Assembly (NCBI GenBank): GCA_002437115.1
Contig: DJOD01000013.1
Span: forward strand, 1-14,325
DNA: 14,325 bases
Origin: Prevotella sp. UBA6447
Lineage (GTDB): Bacteria; Bacteroidota; Bacteroidia; Bacteroidales; Bacteroidaceae
Reading direction: 5' to 3'
Shown one piece after another: positions 7,787-14,325 of this stretch. A model generated the notes under the pieces. It made no database searches and was not told where the DNA came from. It was given only the letters and a program-made list of their open reading frames with translations. Positions within the stretch are counted from its first letter, which is position 1. Each line of letters starts with the position of its first letter. The position numbers and the translations under genes were made by a program.

Positions 7787-7922
7787 CTTTCTTTTCCTTT
7801 CCTTTAAATAAAACATTGTTTTTCAATCGATTGAAACTGACCCGCAGGCCTAGGGCAACAAAGGTTTCCAACCATCGAAACTTTCCATTGGCCAAAAGGC
7901 AGACAATGCGCTTTTCAATCAA
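7787..7922 (-). other. Structured 5' leader of the 28-aa protein gene
   Basis: This is the predicted untranslated leader of about 135 nt between the promoter (start near 7922) and the ATG at 7786. It holds a perfect 16-bp palindrome TTTCAATCGATTGAAA (7821-7836). A second GATTGAAA lies at the very 5' end (minus strand 7920-7913) and could pair with the TTTCAATC half of the palindrome. It also holds GTTTC...GAAAC (within 7863-7881) and TTGGCCAA (7888-7895). The 5' copy and the palindrome's own half compete for the same partner, so two alternative folds are possible. It does not match any riboswitch class I know. Confidence 0.4.
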
Positions 7923-7928
7923 TCATCA

Positions 7929-7959
7929 CAAAGGTAGCGTTTCTTTTCCAGACTACCAA
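7929..7959 (-). promoter_or_regulatory. Divergent promoter, minus-strand side
   Basis: On the minus strand TTG (7959-7957) and TACCTTTG (7936-7929) are 20 bp apart, matching the -33/-7 promoter of Bacteroidota. The start would be near 7922. It drives the 28-aa gene and probably DUF4250. The nearest TTGAC-N4-GTCAA site is centred at 8003.5, about 80 bp upstream of the start. Confidence 0.65.
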
Positions 7960-7996
7960 CAGCCAGCGCGACAAAAAACAAGGCACACGCGTTTTC

Positions 7997-8010
7997 TTGA
8001 CATGGGTCAA
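7997..8010. promoter_or_regulatory. Palindromic operator site 1 (TTGACATGGGTCAA)
   Basis: Inverted repeat TTGAC-ATGG-GTCAA, the size and form of CRP/FNR-family sites (FNR itself uses TTGAT-N4-ATCAA). Its centre, 8003.5, is 74.5 bp from the end of the minus-strand -7 box. It is one of three near-identical copies in 93 bp. Confidence 0.72.
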
Positions 8011-8052
8011 CGGAAGGCCCAGAAAAGCGTAATATTTGACAAACCATGGGAG

Positions 8053-8066
8053 TTGACATAGGTCAA
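8053..8066. promoter_or_regulatory. Palindromic operator site 2 (TTGACATAGGTCAA)
   Basis: Second copy, TTGAC-ATAG-GTCAA, centred at 8059.5, 56 bp from site 1 and 23 bp from site 3. A further half-site, TTTGAC, lies at 8035-8040 without its partner arm. Confidence 0.72.
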
Positions 8067-8075
8067 GACATCATT

Positions 8076-8089
8076 TTGACATAAGTCAA
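8076..8089. promoter_or_regulatory. Palindromic operator site 3 (TTGACATAAGTCAA)
   Basis: Third copy, TTGAC-ATAA-GTCAA, centred at 8082.5. It is 75.5 bp from the end of the plus-strand -7 box (8158) and so near -82 of the predicted start of the 39-aa gene. This mirrors site 1 relative to the other promoter. Confidence 0.72.
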
Positions 8090-8150
8090 TTTAATGTGGA
8101 GTATGCATTTTTTTTGCAGTTGGGGAGTGCCGTTTTTCAGTGGCCGTGAT

Positions 8151-8158
8151 TAACTTTG
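8151..8158 (+). promoter_or_regulatory. Divergent promoter, plus-strand side (-7 box TAACTTTG)
   Basis: TAACTTTG fits TAnnTTTG and predicts a start near 8165, about 24 nt before the ATG of the 39-aa gene. No TTTG/TTG lies at the usual 19-21 bp upstream; the nearest TTG (8120-8122) is 28 bp away. A missing -33 box suits a promoter that needs an activator, in line with the palindromes upstream. Confidence 0.6.
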
Positions 8159-8188
8159 CCAACGTTTTAAGGATAAAAGATTGTAACC

Positions 8189-8308
8189 ATGAACGACAAA
8201 CTCACAACAATGAATGAGATGGACAGCCGCCTGGCTGAGATCAGAATCTCCATGATGCTGGGTGGCCGCCGTGCAGCCCTGGCAGAGAAGAGTGCCAAGA
8301 AGGCATAA
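8189..8308 (+). CDS. 39-aa basic small protein, unknown function
   Basis: Not recognised. The ATG at 8189 opens a frame reading MNDKLTTMNEMDSRLAEIR, then ISMMLGGRRAALAEKSAKKA and stop. The first part is a likely amphipathic helix; the tail is Ala/Lys/Arg-rich and positively charged. There is no signal peptide or membrane span. AAGGAT (8169-8174) upstream is a weak ribosome-binding candidate. The gene forms its own unit, with a -7 box at 8151 and a strong intrinsic terminator ending at 8401, giving a transcript of about 240 nt. The isolated, terminated unit and the regulated promoter support a real expressed gene. The RNA itself could instead be the functional product, or both could be. Confidence 0.6.
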   Translation: MNDKLTTMNEMDSRLAEIRISMMLGGRRAALAEKSAKKA

Positions 8309-8356
8309 CTACACAAAGACATGGATGGCTCGGCAAGGCCAAAGATTGTCCACATG

Positions 8357-8401
8357 AAAAAGCTGATTACCGCGCACCCCATGCCGGCAATCAGCTTTTT
8401 T
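8357..8401 (+). terminator. Strong intrinsic terminator (bidirectional form)
   Basis: AGCTGATT (8361-8368) pairs perfectly with AATCAGCT (8389-8396). The stem is extended by AAAA (8357-8360) with TTTT and followed by T's to 8401, with a 20-nt loop. It ends the 39-aa gene transcript and separates it from the regulator gene. Because of the flanking A and T runs it would also work on the minus strand. Confidence 0.88.
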
Positions 8402-8567
8402 GCGTTGTGCGGTTCCCACGAAAAGGAAGCACACCCACGCGCCTGCCCCACAACGGACAAACAACGGCCTGGCAAGTGAGGTGTGAAGGTGGAGGCCGCC
8501 GCAGGCTTTTTCTTCGCTTACCAGCACCTTTTAGGCTCAAGGAGGCAAGAGTTTGGATAAATTCGAG

Positions 8568-8575
8568 TAATTTTG
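8568..8575 (+). promoter_or_regulatory. Promoter -7 box of the AraC-type regulator gene
   Basis: TAATTTTG fits TAnnTTTG; the predicted start is near 8582, 26 nt before the chosen ATG at 8608. A TTTG at 8552-8555 is only 12 bp upstream, too close for a normal -33 box. The box lies inside the upstream extension of the open frame, which argues against the earlier ATG at 8407. The rest of 8402-8567 shows nothing I can name. Confidence 0.55.
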
Positions 8576-8607
8576 CGGATACTCAACAGCCTATAACGAA
8601 AATAAAA

Positions 8608-10899
8608 ATGAATTGTCATGCTATAATCCACCAGCTCACACCTTTCTTCCACATTATATTATTGGTGCTTTGCCTACCCACACAAAGCCTGGCAAACCAT
8701 CACCTATGGACTGTGGCCGACGGGCTGCCCACCGGCGAGGTGAAGCAAATTGTCGCACTTCCCAACCACCAAATGCTCATCAATTGCGAGGGTGTGTTCT
8801 GCCTGAGCAACGGGCGTTCTTTCTCGCCAGTGGCCTGCAACCACAGCCGTGCCTACCCGATGAAGCGCTTCGCCATACGCTACCACCACCTTTGGCAAGG
8901 CGACTCACTGCTATGGCTGCGCGACCTTTACAAGGTGTATCTCTTCGACAACCGGTCTGGCACGTTCCGCTACGACATAGCACCGAGGATCCGGCGGAGC
9001 CCGACACTCCGCAAGTTTGCCAACGGAGAGCTCAACCCCAAACCGGTGCCTGCGCGGTTCCAGCTCATGCTCGACTCGCTGGGCCTGGGGTATGGCATCA
9101 ACTGCGCCACTACCGACTGGCAAGGTGGCTCATGGATAGGCACCACACAAGACGGTATCGTCTACATCTCGCCCCGCCCCTCGACGGTCAGGGTCATCGG
9201 TGAGGGTGGGCAATGGAACCACAAGACGGCTGCCGCCTGGCGGCAAGCGGCCCAAAGCCTGACCGACAGCAAGGGTCGCACGTGGGACTGGTACGGCCAC
9301 CAAGACCTCATCTGCCACAATCATGGCAAGGCAACCCACTACCACAACGGCAACGTGAAGGGGCTGGGGCACAACAGCTTCTCATTCGTCTGCGAGTTAC
9401 CCGACCACCAGCTCCTGATTTGCTGGACACTCAACGAGCTGGGCTACTTCTCGCCAGAGCGGCGCGAGTTCGTCTCCCTCAACGCCAAGATTCCCTCGCT
9501 GGCCCGATACCGCCACTTCGTGGGGGCATGCCCCATCGGCAAGAACCGGGTCGTGGTCTACTCGCAGAACGGTGCCTTCGTGCTCGACACACGGTACGAC
9601 ACGGCCATGCCCTTTGCGCCCGAAGCGTATGTCAAGCCTTACACCTTGAAGTACAACTGCATGCTGGTAGACCGCCAAAAACGACTGTGGATAGGCACGC
9701 AAGACGGGCTGTACTGCCAAACGTCGCTCCTACCAGGCCAAGGACGGTGCCACCGCGTCAGCGGGCTGGCAAACGCCTGCATCCGGAGCCTCGTCATGGA
9801 CGCGACAGGAAACATCTGGGTGGGCACATCGTGTGGGATAAGCAAGGTCGAAGCCCGGCCACGCCATTCCAAAGTTGCACGCGACATAGCAACAACAGTT
9901 GTCAACTATGGCCCCGACGACGGCATACCACCCGTAGCCATGACCGACCGCGCGGCCTGCCTGTCACCAACTGGCGAGCTGGTGTTTGTCCACGGCACGT
10001 CGGTCATCGCGTTTCGCCCTGAGCGCATGGAGGTAAGCCACCGGCCTCTCTCTGTCGTGCTCACCTCGCTCATGGCCAACGGCGAACGCCTGCCGATGAG
10101 CTCAGACATCGTGCTATGCCACACGCAAAACGACCTGGCGTTCCAGTTCTCGGCCCTCAACTACGCCTCGCCGTCACACACCCGATACCGATACCGACTC
10201 GCCGGGCTGGAAAAAGGTTGGCAGGCCCTTGCCGGCAACGACGGGCGACAAGGATCCGTGGAGTATCGCAACCTGCCACATGGCACATACCGCTTTGAGG
10301 TGGAAGCGTCGGCCGACGGCACACATTGGGGCAAAGCCGCCGTCTGCGCCTTCCGGGTAAGGCCACCGTTCTGGCTGACATGGTGGGCCAAGGCCGCCTA
10401 CTCGCTCCTGGCCATCGCCCTCACCAGCGGTTTGCTACGGCTCTACCTCAAAAAAAAGAAGGCCAAGATGGAGCGTGAGAACGACAAACGGGTGAGCCAA
10501 CTCTTTGAACTACGCGAGGAAGCCAGGCACCAGTTTGCCGAGAACACCAACATCGACCCGAAAAAAATAAGCGTCAACCAGGAAGAAGGGGTGTTCATGG
10601 CAGAACTGCTGCGGTGTGTCGAGCAAAACATGGGCAACGCCGACTACAACGTCGACCAACTTGCAAGGGATGTTGCCGTGGGACGCACACGCCTCTACGA
10701 GCAGCTTCGAAACATGCTGGGCATCAGTCCCACCGAGTTTATCCGTAACGTCAGGCTCAAGCACGCGGCACACCTGTTGTCTGAAACCCAGCTACCCATT
10801 GCCGACATCGCCACAAGCGTCGGCTTCAACAGCGCCCGTCTCTTCTCCACCCACTTCAAGAGGATGTTTGGCGTCCTGCCTTCCGAATACAGGTCGTGA
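8608..10899 (+). CDS. Membrane-spanning AraC-type regulator with propeller/Y_Y_Y sensor, lacking kinase and receiver
   Basis: Predicted to sense a glycan fragment in the periplasm and activate glycan genes directly. The ATG at 8608 gives a signal/anchor segment (about 5-29) and a 763-aa protein. The upstream-extended start at 8407 would run through a terminator hairpin and the promoter, so it is rejected. A two-component-type propeller covers about 30-500, with repeats such as WIGTTQDGIVYI (near 173), LWIGTQDGLYC (near 360) and IWVGTSCGIS (near 401). A Y_Y_Y domain follows (about 507-583; RYRYRLAGLEKGW, YRNLPHGTYRFEV). A membrane span (about 589-614), a charged probable coiled coil (615-650) and a C-terminal AraC/HTH_18 domain (about 660-763; YNVDQLARDVAVGRTRLYEQL, IADIATSVGFNSARLFSTHFKRMFG) complete it. 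Full hybrid two-component regulators carry HisKA, HATPase and REC between the span and the HTH; none is present here. The beta-galactosidase gene 179 bp downstream is the likeliest target. Confidence 0.9.
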   Translation: MNCHAIIHQLTPFFHIILLVLCLPTQSLANHHLWTVADGLPTGEVKQIVALPNHQMLINCEGVFCLSNGRSFSPVACNHSRAYPMKRFAIRYHHLWQGDSLLWLRDLYKVYLFDNRSGTFRYDIAPRIRRSPTLRKFANGELNPKPVPARFQLMLDSLGLGYGINCATTDWQGGSWIGTTQDGIVYISPRPSTVRVIGEGGQWNHKTAAAWRQAAQSLTDSKGRTWDWYGHQDLICHNHGKATHYHNGNVKGLGHNSFSFVCELPDHQLLICWTLNELGYFSPERREFVSLNAKIPSLARYRHFVGACPIGKNRVVVYSQNGAFVLDTRYDTAMPFAPEAYVKPYTLKYNCMLVDRQKRLWIGTQDGLYCQTSLLPGQGRCHRVSGLANACIRSLVMDATGNIWVGTSCGISKVEARPRHSKVARDIATTVVNYGPDDGIPPVAMTDRAACLSPTGELVFVHGTSVIAFRPERMEVSHRPLSVVLTSLMANGERLPMSSDIVLCHTQNDLAFQFSALNYASPSHTRYRYRLAGLEKGWQALAGNDGRQGSVEYRNLPHGTYRFEVEASADGTHWGKAAVCAFRVRPPFWLTWWAKAAYSLLAIALTSGLLRLYLKKKKAKMERENDKRVSQLFELREEARHQFAENTNIDPKKISVNQEEGVFMAELLRCVEQNMGNADYNVDQLARDVAVGRTRLYEQLRNMLGISPTEFIRNVRLKHAAHLLSETQLPIADIATSVGFNSARLFSTHFKRMFGVLPSEYRS

Positions 10900-10981
10900 G
10901 GGCGCAGGCTCCTCACGCCCCACTGTGGCCGCTCGGTGTTTGCCGACACGCGGCCCTTCGGCCATAAATCCCTGCCTTTTT
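10896..10981 (+). terminator. Hairpin series ending in T-run after the regulator gene
   Basis: GTGAGG (10896-10901, overlapping the stop codon) pairs with CCTCAC (10911-10916). GGCC (10952-10955) pairs with GGCC (10960-10963) around CTTC, and a T-run follows at 10977-10981, 13 nt after the last stem. The spacing is not ideal for an intrinsic terminator, so read-through into the beta-galactosidase gene remains possible. Confidence 0.4.
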
Positions 10982-10987
10982 AGTCCA

Positions 10988-11018
10988 TTGTATGAAAACA
11001 ACACCCGTTTTCGTACAA
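10988..11018. promoter_or_regulatory. 12-7-12 dyad upstream of the beta-galactosidase promoter (candidate operator)
   Basis: TTGTATGAAAAC (10988-10999) and GTTTTCGTACAA (11007-11018) are inverted repeats with a single T/G mismatch, separated by 7 bp. The centre, near 11003, is about 60 bp upstream of the predicted transcription start. This is a usual place for an activator site. No T-run follows, which argues against a terminator. Confidence 0.5.
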
Positions 11019-11048
11019 ATCGGGCACCTCACACAAGGGTTTTATGGC

Positions 11049-11056
11049 TAATTTTG
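11049..11056 (+). promoter_or_regulatory. Promoter -7 box of the beta-galactosidase gene
   Basis: TAATTTTG fits TAnnTTTG, with a predicted start near 11063 and a leader of only about 16 nt. No TTTG lies at the normal distance upstream, consistent with a need for an activator. The segment TAATTTTGCGG is identical to that at the regulator's own promoter (8568-8578). Confidence 0.6.
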
Positions 11057-11078
11057 CGGCTAATTCAGATATGAAACA

Positions 11079-14000
11079 ATGAAAATGAAACCGCAACTTT
11101 TGACTTTATTTTTCGCATGGATTGTCTCCGCATGCTTCGCGCAAGGGGACGAGTGGCACAACGCAAGCTTGAACGAGGTGAACCGCCTGCCCATGCACAC
11201 CAGCTATTTTGCCTATGAGAACAAGGCCTTGGCCCAAGCGGGCAACCGTGAATCGTCAGCCAATTACCTTTCTCTCGACGGGATGTGGAAATTTCTCTGG
11301 GTGAAAAACGCCGACGAGCGACCTCTCGACTTCTGGAAGAAAGGCTACAACGACAAGGCTTGGGCCAACATGAGGGTACCTGCCGTGTGGGAACTCAACG
11401 GCTACGGCGACCCCATCTACACGGGCGTGGGCTACTCGTGGAGCCATTTTTTCAAGAACAACCCACCCCAGGTGCCCACGGAGAACAACCACGTGGGCTC
11501 CTACCGCCGCGAAATCGAGGTGCCGGCCGAGTGGAAAGGCAAAGACATCATCGCCCATTTCGGCTCGGTAGTGTCCGACATCTACCTGTGGGTCAACGGC
11601 AAGTACGTGGGATACAGCGAGGACAGCAAGTTGGAGGCCGAGTTTGACCTCACGCCCTACCTCACGCCCGGCAAGAAGAACATCATCGCCTTCCAGGTAT
11701 TCCGCTGGTGCGACGGCACCTATCTCGAAGACCAAGACTACTTCCGCTTCACGGGCGTGGCACGCCACTGCTTCCTGTACGCGCGCAACAAGAAAAGGAT
11801 AGACGACATACGGGTGACACCCGACCTGGACGCCCTCTACAAGGACGGCACGCTCAACGTGCGGATAAAGTCGAAGGGCAAAGCCGCCGTCAACCTTCAG
11901 CTGGTAGACGCTGACGGGCGAAACGTCTGCCAAAAGACGGTGGCAAGCAACGGCAAGGCAACCCTGGCGGTCTCCGACCCGAAGAAATGGACAGCCGAGA
12001 TGCCCTACCTCTACACCCTCTATGCCACGATGGACGGATCGGGCGAGGTAATACCCATCAAGGTAGGATTCAGGAAAATAGAGCTCAGGAACAGCCAGGT
12101 GCTGGTAAACGGCAAGCCCGTCCTCATCAAGGGCGTGAATCGCCACGAGCTCGACCCTGATGGGGGATATGTCGTGTCGCGCGAGCGTATGGAGCAAGAC
12201 ATACGTCTGATGAAACAGTTCAACATCAACGCAGTGCGTACCTGCCACTATCCCGACGACAGTTATTGGTACGACCTCTGCGACAGGTATGGGCTCTATG
12301 TCGTGGCCGAGACCAACATCGAGAGCCACGGCATGGGCTTCAAGGAGAAGAGCCTTGCCAAGAACCCGATGTTCAAGAAGGCGCACCTGGAGCGCAACAC
12401 ACGCAACGTGCAGCGCAACTTCAACCACCCGAGCATCATCTTCTGGTCAATGGGCAACGAGTCGGGCGACGGCGACAACTTTGCCGCCTGCTACGACTGT
12501 ATCAAGAAGGAAGACCCCAGCCGTGCCTGTCAGTATGAGCAGGCAAGCCAATACCGCAAGACGCACCAGACGGGGCACACCGACGTGTTCTGCCCCATGT
12601 ATTATCCCTATGACGAGCTGGAGAAATACGGCAAGGCCACCGACACCACCATGCCCGCCATCATGTGCGAGTATGCCCATGCCATGGGCAACTCGGAGGG
12701 TGGCTTCAAGGAGTATTGGGACATCATCCGCAAGTATGGCAACTGCCAGGGCGGCTTCATCTGGGACTTTGCCGACCAGTCGGTCAGGTGGAAGAAGCCC
12801 GACGGACACGTCATCATGGCTTACGGCGGCGACTTCAACCGCTACGAGACCGACCACAACAACTATTGCAACAACGGGCTGGCAAGCCCCGACAGGGTGC
12901 CCAACCCACACATGCATGAGGTAGGATATTTCTACCAAGACATCTGGACCACATGGGCCGACTCCGCCAAAGGCGTGGTAAACGTGCGCAACGAGCAATT
13001 CTTCAAGGATCTTTCGGACTATTGCATGGAATGGCAGCTGCTCGAGAATGGGAACGTGGTGCGCACGGGACGCACAGACGAGCTCAACGTGGCACCCCAG
13101 CAGACCGCAAGTGTTGTCCTGCCCTTGGGTGCCTGGGACGCGTCGAAAGAGTGCCTGCTCAACGTCTGCTACAAGTTGAAGCGCAACGAGGGGCTGCTCC
13201 AGGCTGGCCACGTGGCGGCTTCCGCGCAACTGCGCCTCTCAGGCCCAGCCCTCCCGAAGGCACTCATCGCGCCAGCACCGCGCGGAGCGGAGCCCAAGGT
13301 CATCGACAACCAGCAAAACTACCTCATTGTGGAGGGCGACCAGTTCCACATCGAGTTCAGCAAGAAGACGGGACTCATGACCCAATTGCAATACAAGGGA
13401 ACCGAATACTTGCAGGAGGGGACCGACCTCAGGCCCAATTTCTGGCGAGCCCCGACCGACAACGACTTTGGCGCGCAACTGCAGAAGAAAAACAGCGTGT
13501 GGAAAAATCCCGCCATGAGACTGCTCAAAATGGAACACCATGCTGACAGCGGCACCGTGACCGTCAGCACCGTGATGGACATGAGCCAAGTGGAGGCCAA
13601 GCTCTATCTCGACTACACCATCAACGGCAAAGGCGAAGTGCGCGTGCACCAACGCCTGGCCGCGAGCCAGGGAGCGAAGGTGCCCAACCTCCTCCGATTC
13701 GGCATGAGGATGCAGACGCCCGCGGGCTTCGAGAACGTGGACTATTATGGCCGTGGACCCGTCGAAAACTACAGCGACCGAAACAGCAGCACGTTCCTCG
13801 GCATATACCACCAAACCGTGGACGAGCAGTACTACCCCTACATACGCCCCCAGGAGACGGGCAACAAGACCGACATACGCTGGTGGGACGTGACCGACGT
13901 GGCTGGGCGAGGCCTGCACTTCGTGTCCGATAAACCTTTCTCGGCTTCAGCCCTGCACTACGCCATCGAAGCCCTCGACGAAGGCATGGAAAAGCATCAG

Positions 14001-14177
14001 CTCCACAACAACGAGATACCCAAGACACCCCTCACCCACATCTGCATCGACAAGGTGCAGTCGGGACTGGGGTGCATCGACAGCTGGAGCGCCTTGCCAC
14101 GTCCCGAGTATCGGCTGCCCTATAAGGACTATGATTTCACGTTTGCCATATCATTCCTGCGCCACAAGCTGAGATGA
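11079..14177 (+). CDS. Exported GH2 beta-galactosidase
   Basis: Predicted retaining beta-galactosidase releasing terminal galactose from glycans, periplasmic or surface. The 1032-aa product has a signal peptide (about 1-22, ending SACFAQG). The LacZ-type five-domain plan follows. A sugar-binding jelly roll (about 45-235; NGYGDPIYTGVGYSW) and an Ig-like domain come first. The catalytic barrel (about 340-640) has GVNRHELDPDGG (352-363), SMGNESGDG with acid/base Glu461, and IMCEYAHAMGNSEGG with nucleophile Glu531. Another Ig-like domain and the small-chain C-terminal domain (about 745-1030; FWRAPTDNDFG, YYGRGPVENYSDR) complete it. The length is typical for LacZ-like enzymes. The ATG at 11079 is favoured over the in-frame ATG at 11085 only by being first. 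A mini-ORF MKQ (11071-11082) overlaps it by sharing ATGA. The exact glycan is unknown; an exported form suggests complex glycans more than lactose. Confidence 0.96.
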   Translation: MKMKPQLLTLFFAWIVSACFAQGDEWHNASLNEVNRLPMHTSYFAYENKALAQAGNRESSANYLSLDGMWKFLWVKNADERPLDFWKKGYNDKAWANMRVPAVWELNGYGDPIYTGVGYSWSHFFKNNPPQVPTENNHVGSYRREIEVPAEWKGKDIIAHFGSVVSDIYLWVNGKYVGYSEDSKLEAEFDLTPYLTPGKKNIIAFQVFRWCDGTYLEDQDYFRFTGVARHCFLYARNKKRIDDIRVTPDLDALYKDGTLNVRIKSKGKAAVNLQLVDADGRNVCQKTVASNGKATLAVSDPKKWTAEMPYLYTLYATMDGSGEVIPIKVGFRKIELRNSQVLVNGKPVLIKGVNRHELDPDGGYVVSRERMEQDIRLMKQFNINAVRTCHYPDDSYWYDLCDRYGLYVVAETNIESHGMGFKEKSLAKNPMFKKAHLERNTRNVQRNFNHPSIIFWSMGNESGDGDNFAACYDCIKKEDPSRACQYEQASQYRKTHQTGHTDVFCPMYYPYDELEKYGKATDTTMPAIMCEYAHAMGNSEGGFKEYWDIIRKYGNCQGGFIWDFADQSVRWKKPDGHVIMAYGGDFNRYETDHNNYCNNGLASPDRVPNPHMHEVGYFYQDIWTTWADSAKGVVNVRNEQFFKDLSDYCMEWQLLENGNVVRTGRTDELNVAPQQTASVVLPLGAWDASKECLLNVCYKLKRNEGLLQAGHVAASAQLRLSGPALPKALIAPAPRGAEPKVIDNQQNYLIVEGDQFHIEFSKKTGLMTQLQYKGTEYLQEGTDLRPNFWRAPTDNDFGAQLQKKNSVWKNPAMRLLKMEHHADSGTVTVSTVMDMSQVEAKLYLDYTINGKGEVRVHQRLAASQGAKVPNLLRFGMRMQTPAGFENVDYYGRGPVENYSDRNSSTFLGIYHQTVDEQYYPYIRPQETGNKTDIRWWDVTDVAGRGLHFVSDKPFSASALHYAIEALDEGMEKHQLHNNEIPKTPLTHICIDKVQSGLGCIDSWSALPRPEYRLPYKDYDFTFAISFLRHKLR

Positions 14178-14290
14178 AAACAAGGGTTCAACTGGAATTT
14201 GGAGTGATGAGGGTGCTGCGATTTTGAACAAGACAGTGAGACTGTTGAACCTAAACAAGCCCGCGTTGCGCGATGAATATCTGATGGCGT

Positions 14291-14325
14291 AAAACAATAG
14301 CTTAAATCCAAAAACAATAGCTTAA
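14291..14325. repeat. Two direct 15-bp repeats, 20-bp period, at window edge
   Basis: AAAACAATAGCTTAA occurs at 14291-14305 and 14311-14325, separated by ATCCA. The second copy ends at the last base, so more copies may follow. The rest of 14178-14290 has only weak dyads: GGTTCAAC at 14185-14192 with GTTGAACC at 14244-14251, and CGCG-TTG-CGCG at 14262-14272. None has a T-run. Confidence 0.6.

Noticed and set aside
7713..7922. 69-codon frame on the minus strand
   Set aside because: It overlaps the 28-aa gene in another frame and covers its leader; there is no ribosome site, and the 28-aa frame has better start signals.
8036..8058. TTGACA repeats as sigma70-like -35 boxes
   Set aside because: The phylum uses TTTG/TAnnTTTG promoters, and the TTGACA parts belong to longer palindromes without matching -10 boxes at 17 bp.
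7816..8061. 81-codon frame on the plus strand
   Set aside because: It runs through the minus-strand leader, promoter and palindromic sites, has no ribosome site or promoter, and its product looks random.
8407..8607. 67-residue N-terminal extension of the AraC-type regulator
   Set aside because: It starts just after a terminator, contains the predicted promoter box at 8568, and would hide the signal/anchor segment; ATG 8608 fits better.
11256..12428. 390-codon open frame on the minus strand inside the beta-galactosidase gene
   Set aside because: It mirrors the GC-rich GH2 coding frame; its composition (Val/His/Leu-rich) and lack of any motif mark it as an antisense shadow. The same holds for 12447-13229 and 13239-13919.
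14129..14317. 62-codon minus-strand frame at the right end
   Set aside because: It overlaps the beta-galactosidase end, with no promoter, ribosome site or recognisable feature.
1..14325. CRISPR arrays, tRNA/rRNA genes, insertion sequences
   Set aside because: No regular repeat-spacer series, no cloverleaf or rRNA-like segments, and no transposase motifs were found; the edge repeat has only two copies with a 5-bp gap, far too short for spacers.

Overview
The window looks like chromosomal DNA of a Bacteroidota species, most likely Bacteroidales and perhaps Prevotellaceae. Transcription starts lie just downstream of TAnnTTTG (-7) boxes, in the best case with TTTG 19 bp upstream, which is the promoter form of this phylum. 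The gene set (GH29, S1 sulfatase, GH2, a propeller/Y_Y_Y/AraC regulator, a GYF_2 membrane protein, DUF4250) fits the same group. Coding DNA is GC-rich and promoter regions are AT-rich. The genus-level guess is an inference from general familiarity.

Left part (1-4410, + strand): one strong promoter (151-181) precedes three exported proteins in a row. They are a GH29 alpha-L-fucosidase with a C-terminal F5/8C (CBM32-like) domain, an unrecognised secreted protein that looks like a glycan-binding jelly roll, and a serine-type S1 sulfatase. Together they suggest trimming of fucosylated, sulfated glycans such as mucin O-glycans. No SusC/SusD pair is visible. A terminator closes the unit.

Middle part (4485-7786, - strand): glmS (glucosamine-6-phosphate synthase) is followed 33 bp downstream by a GYF_2-domain membrane protein. 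Upstream of glmS lie a DUF4250 gene and a 28-codon single-membrane-span gene too short for usual gene finders; these two probably share a promoter at about 7929-7959.

Control region (7787-8401): this is the most unusual stretch. Three near-identical 14-bp palindromes, TTGAC-ATRR-GTCAA, sit between two divergent TAnnTTTG promoters. The outermost palindromes lie almost the same distance (74.5 and 75.5 bp) from their respective promoter boxes. The geometry suggests one CRP/FNR-type regulator controlling both the 28-aa membrane protein (with a structured leader of about 135 nt) and a 39-aa basic protein. The latter has its own promoter and a textbook terminator, giving a transcript of only about 240 nt.

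Right part (8568-14177, + strand): a membrane-spanning AraC-type regulator with a periplasmic propeller sensor but no kinase or receiver domain is followed by an exported GH2 beta-galactosidase. A 12-7-12 dyad is centred near -60 of the beta-galactosidase promoter. The regulator probably controls the beta-galactosidase and possibly the fucosidase/sulfatase genes. The window ends in two copies of a 15-bp direct repeat at 20-bp period, possibly the start of a longer array.
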